64,000 bases of DNA from Pseudoscleropodium purum. Lineage: Eukaryota; Streptophyta; Bryopsida; Hypnales; Brachytheciaceae. The translations under genes and the position numbers were made by a program. The notes beneath the pieces were generated by a model that saw only the letters and a list, made by a program, of their open reading frames with translations, did no database searches and was not told where the DNA came from. The DNA lies in contig OZ017796.1 of assembly GCA_963969395.1 (NCBI GenBank), positions 14,386,501-14,450,500 on the forward strand, written 5' to 3'. Below, one piece after another: positions 27,538 to 37,760 of the stretch. Each line of letters starts with the position of its first letter. Position 1 is the first letter of the stretch.

Positions 27538-28490
27538 AAATAAGCATTGGAATTGCAATGAATGACATTAATGACTCATTTGGCAAAGGAAGTGTGACCA
27601 GGCTTGGCAATGCTGGCGGTGCTCTTGTGTGAGTCTCTGCCCTTCTTTCATGGTTATGCGATCTGATTTCCTTCACTTCAATGTGGAAGTTTGTGTTGGG
27701 GCTTATTAGTTGCTGGCAAATAGGCTTTCTATGTCTTTATGTCGTTGGGTAGTTTGCTACGTTTCTTTCACATTATGGAATCATTTGTGAATAGTGTTTG
27801 GAATGGCTTAGATGGATTTCACCTCGTGTCAATGAGGATTAAGTGAGCAGGGTACTCGTGTTACAGAGAGACATTCCCAATTGGTTTGCCTCACTTTGGA
27901 CCTGGCGCTAGGTGGAGGTTCACCCAGAGGACGCATTGTGAAGGTCTGTTGTTTCTCACTGTATCTACTGCAAGCAGCGGTAGGCGATTTATTCATATTC
28001 TACACGTCTTCAGGTGTGATATGCTTCACCATTCTCTCATACTCTGTTAATTAACTAACTAGTGTTTTAGTTTTTATTGTGCCGCCAGATTTATGGTCCT
28101 GAAAGCAGTAGCAAATCGACACTAGCACTTCATGCAATTGCCCAATACAGGAGGCAAGCTTATCGAATCAAATAATTCCTTGCTTGCCATGTGTCCTATT
28201 TTAAACTTAAATTGGTATTATTTGGATTAAAAGTTTTGGTATGCAGAGATTTTTGGAAGTCTTTGTTTCAACTAAACCGACGCTAATTTGCTAGGAGTGT
28301 TTATGCTTAAGTTCCGTCGTTGTCACACGGCTCGATATGGATGTCTTGGAAAGAAGAAGCGATGTGGTAATGCAATGCTGGTGGGTGCTGAGCATTGTTT
28401 AGATCCTTATTATTCAGTGTCTGGGTGTTGACTGGGAGAGCTTGATCGTATGCCAACCTGATAACGGCGAAAATGGCCCTAGAAGTAATA
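27538..28490 (+). pseudogene. recA: Organellar-type recA, decayed remnant
   Basis: Four exon-like pieces follow the order of RecA. At 27538-27628 they read MNDINDSFGKGSVTRLGN, matching the RecA N-terminal FGKGS..RLG. At 27867-27943 come ETFPIGLP and, after a one-base frame change near 27890, LDLALGGGSPRGRIVK. At 28089-28150 comes IYGPESSSKSTLALHAIAQY, the Walker A site with its first Gly of GKT changed to Ser. At 28365-28484 come GNAMLVGAEH and, after another frame change near 28421, ESLIVCQPDNGE. Donors or acceptors are still visible (GTGAGT after 27628, CAG before 28089). Plants carry nuclear recA genes for mitochondria and plastids that repair organelle DNA by strand exchange. The later parts of RecA (Walker B, loops L1 and L2, C-terminus) were not found by 29.1 kb. 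Frame breaks and the altered Walker A mark it as dead. Confidence 0.85.
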
Positions 28491-30520
28491 AGTTTCTCTC
28501 ATCTATCATACACTAGCTGTTTTGGTTCTCATCTAAGTTGTAGCTTACCACGCTCTCAAGTTCAGTTTGCTCCCAGGTTTTCCTTTTGGGTGTTATCATT
28601 TTGTCAAGTCTTAAATGCCATTTGATGTTACTAAAAGTCTATGTAGGGGCGTTGTAGCGCAGGTACAAATTTGAACTTCTTTTTGATAAGCCTCCTAGAA
28701 CAGATACCTGGCAGTAGGTAATGTATACTGTATTGGGAGGAATGGTTTGTTTTGAACAGAGAATGATGTGTTTGACCTAATTTGTGCTGAGTGTGATTGA
28801 TACTTTCCAGGTTATAAACATGACAAGGGAATAAATCTTGCCTTTGAAAGGAAATATCTAGACACACCTTCAGGAATAAAAGCAGGGTCGATGAGTTCAA
28901 ATTTTTTCAGAGATCCACGTTTTCGAAATTGTTTTTTGAATTCTACTGAGGAGCACTGTGTTCCCGACGAGGTCATTTCATGCAACGACTCTTCTCAGCA
29001 ATCGTACTGTCCCAAGCTTTATGCTGAGCTCCAGCTTCGGAGATCGTCAAAGTGTATGACACATTTGCAGGTACGGGCGAATCATTTCCAGCAAACAATT
29101 GTGCTAACGGAGTAGTGATTTTTGAGTACAAGTGACAGTAGGGAACCCCTTTTCATTCAACAATTAGTGGCTATTAACATCTAGCCTAGTCGTGCTTGCA
29201 TCGATCGCTTGCTAATAAGTCCGACCAAGTGCACGATTGGATAAACCCTAAACCCTAAACCTTTCAAAGCTCTCCAAAGGTATTGAAATTTTTCTTATTT
29301 TATTGTGACTTAAAGAGGAAGATTGAACAATAACAGAACATGAAACTCAGTATGAGTTCTTTCAACTTGAGTTTTTAGTTTCAAACTACATTTTGTTTGA
29401 TCTTCCTCATTCGAAAAAACAAGGGTGAAAATGAGGGTGAAAATTGGATTGAGACGTGGGAGCTATGCTACAACTGCAAAAATTAGATGGAAGATTACTT
29501 CAAAAGTAAGTATCCGCAAACAAAACAAAGCTCCCACCTACTCTTAATATCCAACAATCAACCCTGGTCATGAGAGTATTACAGCTTTCTCGACAGTAGG
29601 AAAGTGAAGTTGTCTGTTTGCGAGAATCCTCTACACATGAACAAGAGAAGGTCGTCCCCTGCATGTAGATCCAAATGTGAGGTGTAATGCAAGAGCATGC
29701 TAGCTCAATGCTTATATTCCTTCCCTCTTGAAATGGTTGTCCACTTTGAATGTCATGTTTTTTTAAGGTTGTTTTGAGTAAATCAAAAAAATACTTCTTT
29801 GTGATTAATTTTATTTAAGTTGTAATGAACACATGCAATGTTCTTTGTTGATTCTAGTTATAAAAAATGTGGAACCTTTCTTAATTATGTTTTTCACAAT
29901 ATGGTCAATGAAATTGGCTCAAAAAAATATCAACAAAATTGTGGACAATTGTTTTGGGATGGAGTATAACTTTTAGGCTAATTGCTTATCAATATCATTG
30001 AAAATGTGTAGTGGCTTCTGCATGATATAACATCTACCCTCCACACTTGAAAATTTCAACTTCTCAAAGATTTAGAATTTGTGGTTTTAAAATGTGTCCA
30101 CTCTGAATAGATTTATGTTGTGTAAAATATGATTTATATAGGGCCAAGCTTTAGATTAGAAGAATTGAAGAATTAGTGAAAATTGTTGTATTTGTTAGCC
30201 AAATAATAAATACCAATACTTGAATATTTAGTCTAGACATTGCAATTTACTTTCATATCGTAATTGAATTGTTGTTATTTTCAAATTAATTGATCAAATA
30301 TTTTTCTAGATTGTTGAAAATTTATATAGTCCATTCTTTGATCTACATAGTCCTTCAATCAAATCCAAGGCTACATAGTCAAATGTCCCACCTAAAAGCA
30401 ATTTTATATTAAGCAATTTTAACTTCCAACATGCCCCCTCCCCTATCAATGAATATATCCTAGGTTTGCCAAGATAATCAAAGACTCTCATTTCACAAGC
30501 CAATTGGACAATAGATGGGG
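28490..30520. other. Intergenic, no gene supported; short telomere-like motif
   Basis: A frame at 28891-29115 (74 codons) has no recognisable domain. At 29244-29263 AAACCCTAAACCCTAAACC is a run of about 2.5 plant telomere repeats or a telo-box. The rest is AT-rich. Confidence 0.4.
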
Positions 30521-31385
30521 TGGCACTAGAAGAAAAACATATCTAGTACAACCGATTACTATGCAACTAGTGTCTTGTACAACTATTATGCAACTCTAAT
30601 CCTCTCTATTAGCACCAAATTTAATGTAATTGGTTTATGTTGTTATTTTACAACATTGATACATTGTTTTAGTTGCAAAGCAGTCATTCTATAGTTGCAA
30701 AAAATGACTAGGAAACAACTAGTGTCCTACACAACTATTATGCAATTCTAAAATGACCATAGTTATTTCTTAGTTGCTTTCTAATTACACACTAGTTGTT
30801 TCTTAGTTGCTTCTTAGTTGTTTTCTAATTGTTTTTAGAGTTCATTCCCATTTGTCTTATATCAATTGTCCCATATCAATTGTAAAGAGTACCATTAGAT
30901 TGAACATACAAAACTTGTAAATTGTAGTGTAATCTTATACAATGAATTTTTTTAATAAAATTCTAAGATTTCTACAATTTGTAGAAATAAAAAAAATGAT
31001 AAAAATTCAAGAAATTTTAAAATCTATGAAATTGAATTTTTGATATCTAGGAAGGAGGTATATCTAATTTTTTAAAATTAGAAAAAGGTAGATTTGAAAC
31101 TCAAAAATCCAATAAAAGGTAGTTCTAAAATTCTAAAATCTAAAAAAAAGTGGATATGAAATTTTGAAATCTACAAATCTACATGTTTCAAACAAGTTGC
31201 AAATGTCAATGAAGTTCTTTGCATGCTATCGGATGACAAAAAACCTGGCGACTAAACTACAACTAATGCAACTTGTTCACTACAACTACGGGCTCTAAAT
31301 TGTCACCTAGTTGTAATCATACTATGCAATTACAAAATGAGTTGCACATTGTAGTTGCAAAAACCCTCATTTTCTTCTAGTGTGG
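30521..31385. mobile_element. Non-autonomous CACTA-type (En/Spm) element
   Basis: The element runs from 30524 to 31382 (859 bp). It begins CACTAGAAGAAAA and ends with the exact inverse TTTTCTTCTAGTG, and is flanked by TGG on both sides (30521-30523 and 31383-31385). CACTA ends and a 3-bp target duplication define this superfamily. Short motifs such as CAACTAGTGT, GTTGC and CTTAGTTG recur in both subterminal regions, as expected for transposase binding sites. The interior is AT-rich with no transposase frame, so movement would need an enzyme supplied from elsewhere. Confidence 0.88.
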
Positions 31386-31737
31386 AAGAGAGGAAGGTGA
31401 TGTAATAGAGGAAAAAGTTGCTCAAAAAAGGGAAGGAGGGGGAGAGCCTTCTCTAGCAACAACATTGACACCTTCTAATCTTGTAAGGATGTAGTTGACC
31501 TAAAAAAGGTTTGATGGATGACTTCATCATTAACCATAGAAATAAAAAATGCACCTATTTGGTGACTACTTTAATTGGTCTTGGAGGATCATGTCCCTCT
31601 AAGGTTAACTAGGGCTTACAATTAACTAAATAGCTCTTGTTTTGCAATTATCTCCTAAAGTCCTAATGTCATACTAGAGGAGACGAAAAGAACTTTAGAT
31701 TAGTTTGAGTCATTAGAAAAAATTTGAGCCCTATGGA

Positions 31738-31985
<248 letters not shown>

Positions 31986-31989
31986 AAAA

Positions 31990-33078
31990 AATAAAAAATA
32001 TTGAAATTCCTCTCTAATTGCACTGGGATAGTTGCGGGTAGTTCAAAACTTGTGGCCTTTTTGAGGCTTGGAATTTTTTGTAATGAGGCTCATATTACTT
32101 CAATTTTGTAAGTGATTTTCTGAATTTTCTTAAAGATAAAAAATCACATTAGTTTTATGAAAATATAATTTTTATTTCAAGAAGTTTTGAGGATAAAAGT
32201 TATGCCACAATAAAATTCAAAACATGAAAAATTGGGCAACAAACCCCTTACTTTCCACAAAATCTTTAACTAAATTATTTATTTTTGAACTCAATTTTCA
32301 CAATTTAAAAAAAAAAATTCACAAGGTTAAATATGCTTGTGAGAACAATCTCACCATTGGAATTAGTGTTTTTCAATTCCATTTGAGAGTTAAAAACAAT
32401 TTCATTATTCCTTCAATCTCATACCAACTTCTATTTGAACACAATTTTTTTAAGAATGAAAATCATGTGTTTTTTTGAAATTTTTTTTCCTAAACTTCCA
32501 ACTCAAATCTTCCATATAATTTTTTAATCAATATATTTAATTCAAAAGTTTTAAGATAAAAAGATTCAAAGTCAAATAATCTAGTCCAAGAACATGCTTA
32601 AAAGCCACTTTTTGCACTTTAAATGCTACTATCTTGCAATCTATATGATAAAAGTCTCTAAGACTTATTCCCTACATTCATATATGTCATTCTAATGCAT
32701 GATCTCTTTTAGTTAGATATGCAAATAAACAATTTGTAAAGTTTATTTCTCTTTGTAGTGGGAATGATAGTTTTGAGTTTTTTTTATTTATATATGGCAA
32801 ACATCGAGGTAGAGGGAATTTTGAAAATAAACAAGCTGATGAGGAAGGTGAAGTTTGACAAAGAATGCCTATTTATTTTTAGAATTCCTTCCACTTCGAA
32901 AATTGTTCAATATAAACGTCCATCTAGAAATGGATGAAATATGTGATCAATGAATGAAAAAATCCATAATATGTAATTACTAATTATGCAATTTCATGCA
33001 CCATGACGGGATTATGGAAAATAATTATCCTACAAAATGAACAGGATATTTCTTAGCAAGGATTTACAATGAAAAAAT
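31990..33078. other. AT-rich intergenic, no gene seen
   Basis: Very AT-rich. The plus-strand frame at 32224-32478 is Phe/Asn/Lys-rich low-complexity sequence and does not look like a gene. Confidence 0.45.
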
Positions 33079-33569
33079 GGTTGGGATGAACAACCCCCCT
33101 TGCTCATTCCTTCAAAGTCATTCTAGAGGTGCATGTAAAAAAATTAGCCCCTATTTTGTTCTTCATTAATTTATTTGTTATACCTCTTCTAGCTAACATG
33201 GGGTTGGGGTTTCTATGTGATTGCAAATTTGAATTCAAAATTTGCAAAATTTTCATGTGTAGAAAATAAAAATTTTAGCGTTTTTCCTCACGGCCAAGTA
33301 AGGGGGTCAATTCATCCCAATTGAAAAAAAGGTTGAGGTGAATTGGCCCCCTTTGTTGGTCCCTCTAAGTCATTCTAAGGGATGCTAGTAAAAAAAAGCC
33401 CCCTATTTTGTGCTCGATTAAATTACCTAGATCGCCCTTCCATTCTAAGTAAGGGCCTTTGATTGCCAATATGAATTCGAAATTTGCAAATTTTATCATG
33501 CATTGAAAATAAAAAATTTCAGCGTTTTCGCGATGGGACGAGCGAGGGGGTCAGTTCACCCCGTCCGAA
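33079..33569 (+). repeat. Two tandem copies of a 240-250 bp repeat
   Basis: Unit 1 (33079-33330) and unit 2 (33331-33569) share GTCATTCTA, then AAGCCCCCTATTTTGT or close variants, then AATTTGAATTCAAAATTTGC or variants, then AAAATTTCAGCGTTTT and GGGGGTCA.TTCA. A third copy lies at about 57895-58090. There is no coding potential. Confidence 0.75.
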
Positions 33570-33780
33570 AAAAGGCTCTTGTTGATGTGGGAGTCTCATC
33601 AGTCCCGCAGCCGTTGCTCGATTTTCCTGTGAAACTGTTGTGAAAGCGCAATTCCAGGTGTTGGTGTGTCTAGTGGCTTTTTCGCAATTTTCTTTATGGT
33701 GTCATCAATGGCCAGGATTGCTGCCTTGCTGCGGTTAGTAGCGCAGCGCTTTCAGAGGAATTGTGGCTATGGTGGATGTC
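33570..33780 (+). other. Leader-like segment with a short Arg-rich frame
   Basis: The first 90 bp resembles the segment before the recA remnant (27140-27260). It is followed at about 33698 by an ATG frame of roughly 30 residues, rich in Arg, Ala and Leu and poor in acidic residues (VSSMARIAALLRLVAQRF), ending in a stop near 33790. It looks like a mitochondrial targeting peptide without the mature protein. It may instead be 5' UTR of the gene at 33980. Confidence 0.4.
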
Positions 33781-33979
33781 CCTCTTGACGGGAATTGAAG
33801 CGCGCTTTTCAAAAGCAAGTGGAGAGCATGTGGGTGAGTGAGTGAGAGATTAGGGTTGCTTCGGTTTCCGAGGGTTTAAGGAACGAGGAGCACGCAATGC
33901 ATCTGAAGAACGGCAATTGGGTCTGTGCGGACCCGTCTTGGAGGGATGATTGAAAGAGGATTCTTCTGATTTGCAAACG

Positions 33980-36108
33980 ATGGGTTGTCAATCGCAATTC
34001 GGTTCGAGTTGCACGATGCTGCAAGGAATGGGATTGAGGGCGGTGAATTTCGCAAGCAAATCGCGGATTCTGAATCCTCTGGTGCACTCCCGAGGCAGAG
34101 CTCATGGCGCCCGCGTCGTGGTGGCTGCGGCGACGAAGGTGAAGCCCCGAATCACGAGGCTGAAGAACGACGAGATTGCGCAGGTGCTGCCGTGGTCAGG
34201 CTCTGGGGAGCAGAGGTTGCAGAAGCTGGGAACACCGGCCACTTGGTTGGCGAGATTGGCGATCTCCTTGGCGGGCTCCGTGGTGTTCTACAACTTCAAC
34301 ACCACGGCCGCTGCCGTCGCGTCTCTGTATTGGGCGTGGGATCCCATCCTGAGCACTGCGTTTGCCAATACTTCCCTGCGGCTGCAATACCCGTACGCAG
34401 GGCTTTGGAGAGCCAGGATCTTGTCCGTGAATCTGGTGAAGCCGGTGAAAAAACCTCGCAGTGATGATGTTTTTCAGGAAATCTTTGAGTCGCAAAGCCT
34501 TGGTAAACCCTTTTTGAAACTGGTCATCGGAGATGGGAGCTCCGCCACTCTCGAGGTTTGGAGCTCTGGCCCTTCTTGGTTTTGGTGTTGTCCTCGTTTG
34601 GGAAGTGCAGAAGTGGTGAATGGAAGTTCATTTTGTGCAGATGAAGGTAGGGTTACCCAGTAAGAAGAACCAGCAGGTGCGAGTGGGAGAGGCAGTGGAG
34701 GTGCTCGTCTTGTCGGATATCAAGAGCCTGTCGCGGTTCATGGCTGTTCGAGATGTTTATCTTCCGGACGTGGACCTCTGGCTTGCGGAAGACCCTTGCC
34801 TGGAAAGGCCAGTGTTTGAAAATCTGATTGAGATCTTGAGGGCGAGTTCTTCTTCTACATCTGCCGAGACTCCGGCTTTGAAGGTAAAATTCAGCATTCG
34901 ATTCTTATGCATTTGGGTTCTCAGCATTGATTCAATTGAGGCATAATTGGAGGTGTGTCACGCAAGAATGGCTAGTTGTACTAGAGAGAACTTGGAGGAA
35001 ATTCAGCATACCTTATTGTTTCTTCGTCCATGCCTTATGCTTTGAAGTTACCCTAGATGAAGGCCCACATCCCAATTTCCAGGTGCTTTTTGAAGCCCCT
35101 CAAAAATCACAAACCCTCCCCCTCTGGAGGGTTTGTGATAAGGCTGGAACAGCTGCTAGGCCTGTGCAAGCCGTCCTGCTTAGGGTGTACTAATTTCTTT
35201 TCAAAATAAGGTCCTCCATGGGTTGATCACATTCACTTTCCGTTTTCTTAAATACACCAGTATATTCTTTACTTTGGATAAGACTTCATTGCCTTTGATA
35301 CCCTATAGTACGCCAGGTCTGCACCGCTGGTCCTCTGTACTACTGGTAATCCTCTCGCCGCAAGAATTGATGTGGGGTGTGCATTCTGCAGGGTCGAGAT
35401 ACACAAGTCAGGTTGCCAGATTCAGTAGACATGATATCGGGGTCGAGTTTGAGCAACGCCTCTCCTGAACCACAAACTGCAAGGAGATGGAATCTGACGC
35501 AGCTAGATTACGAGGAATTTCCGAATGAGTTTGATGAAGATCCCAAGCTGCAGGCTCTGAGAAGATTAGGTCGAAAGCAAAAAGATGGGGAATTCCAAAG
35601 ACGTGCCCAAGCCCCACCGAGGCAATATATGAGGATGCAGGAATATGGTTCTGATTCGGAGGATATATGGGAGCCAGAGTCCAGTGACATGGTGACAAAC
35701 CAAGCAGAGGCATCTGTGGATGTGGAGGATTATGCACGTGACGCTATCGAGGGTGTTTGTGATGACGATGATTCGAAGTTGCAGGCTTTGGGGAGGTTAG
35801 GGCAAGACCTCAAAAATAGAGAGTTACCGAGGAGTTTACCAGCAGATGCCTATGGTCCACCAATGCAGTATATGAGGATGCAGGAGTATGGTTCCGAGGT
35901 GGAGGACAGACGGGAACAAGACAATAGTAACATGCCTGGGGCTTCTGCTGAACCAGAGTTATTTGTGGGTGACGGGGACGATGTACTGATATCTGATAAT
36001 GTAAATTCAGAGCAGCTGACCACAGTTGACGAATTTTTAGGGAGTAGACTCGAGAAAATGCCGACTAGGGAATCAGGTGTTGAGCTGGTACAAGAGGAAG
36101 AGTTTTGA
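33980..36108 (+). CDS. Plastid-targeted membrane protein of unknown function
   Basis: Three exons, 33980-34555, 34641-34883 and 35392-36108, all in phase 0 with GT-AG introns, give 511 residues. Residues 1-50 are basic and Ser-rich, as in a chloroplast transit peptide. Residues 88-122 form one or two membrane spans (WLARLAISLAGSVVFYNF, then YWAWDPIL), followed by YPYAGLWRARILSV and a soluble part ending VRDVYLPDVDLWLAEDP. From memory this middle part resembles a family of uncharacterised cyanobacterial and plant proteins that databases sometimes label, without proof, as phosphate ABC transporter permease. The last exon is very acidic and holds two copies of a block of about 50 residues with KLQALRRLG and QYMRMQEYGS. 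The ATG at 33980 was chosen because the upstream in-frame extension has no ATG. Targeting is inferred and the function unknown. Confidence 0.8.
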
Positions 36109-37760
36109 TCTCTAAACAAGGTTTGGGAAAGAAAAACTTTCCCGGGAAACCCTCGAGTTGTACATTATGCTGGCGGGACTGCTCTTGTGGAATGTGTATA
36201 ATTAGGTTTCAAATGGGTACTTTGGAGTTCAATCATTCCGATCTATGTACAAAATGATGGATGGGCCAATTTGCCGAATCTGAATTCTTCTGGCCGGATG
36301 AAATATGAATATGACAAATTCTCGGGAGCCAGAAATCCTCGGGTTTTGCTAATGAATTCAGAATCCCTGATGAATCTGAAGAGTGACACAGTGTTAGCTT
36401 TTTGAAACAATGCGCAAATATTGGCATATCTGCAAGATTAGCCTACCGGAGTAGGTATGGAATGATATTTGCAACAGGACTTCAGGTTTTGTTAACCCGT
36501 AGAGGACCACAAGGCCACCGGGTGGTTTCTTTTGCAGAAAATTCGAAATGTGAAACTCACTAACAGTCCGTGAATATTAAAAAGCCCCTTGAATGATTTT
36601 TCCCGTAGAATTCATCAGTGCAATCTGATCAAGAAATGATCAACTGTGGAATTTTTAATGAATTTTTTGGAGAATGGAGAAGGGTTGTGGCTTGTCACAT
36701 TCATATCCTCATATCTTTTTTCCCACAACTCAATGATTTGAAAAAAAATTCACATCAAAATCGCAATGATGTTTACTTGTGGGAAAAAAATCAAAGTTTT
36801 TAGAGCACTTTTGAGCAATCGTTTTTATTTCAGCATATGTTCAAAGTACTTCCTACCTGAACATCTTTCATCAATCTTGTCAATAGTTGCATTTTCTCAA
36901 AAATTGTGTGATTTTGTCAATCATTTTTCTGTAGAAAAACACCATAAGTCTTCTTTCATTTCAACAGTGGTGATTATCAAAATTATTCCACATTAATGAG
37001 GAATTATGCTTGTTACAAGAGCTAGTAGAGCAAACAAGAGCAATGCTGAAGTCCCCTCGTTCCTTGAGGGGTCAGGAAACAACAATTCGATCTCGAGTGA
37101 TTGACCAAATTCAACAGAGCGCCGGAAATTTCAATTAGTTGTATTCACAAATTACGATTACGCAGCCTGCCAATACACAAAGCATCTATTAACCGAAAGT
37201 AACAGTTCAATTTGTGTTCTACCAGAATCAAAGGTCGCCTCAGTAACAGTGACCCAAACTCCAACTTCATATTCATCGTTCAAAGCAACAATCTGCTTGA
37301 ATTTTGCGCTACTCTCTTGACATACATTCAAATCCTAGGACCATACTTCACTAAAAAGCGACAACTGTTTCTGATCAAGGTGATAAGGGGCTGGCAACAC
37401 CAACATGCAAAATTTACAAAATTGCTTAAAGAGTAGCGCTCAGAAGAAAACGCAAATATATCAAAAAGACGAGTATCATTCTATATTTCGTGTAATTGGA
37501 AGAATAACACAGCAAGATCCAACTAACTTCACAAGAATTTGACCCAGAAACAACTTGGGTATCTGATCCATCCAAATTGCACATTTGAAGAACATAATGA
37601 TTCCTAACACAATTTAAGCTTATACAAATTTGATAATATTTTTCCAAACTACGTCTTGTTGCTGGATTTTGCAATGCATCTCTTACAGGTTTGGGTAGAC
37701 AAGAAAGCACTAACAAGTACAGCATTACGGAAGAGATTCACAGTTTAGAGGGTGTGGTGG
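36109..37760. other. 3' flank of the plastid protein gene and LBD upstream region
   Basis: Moderately AT-rich, no supported gene. The last few hundred bases before 37761 should hold the LBD promoter; no clear TATA box was fixed. Confidence 0.4.
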
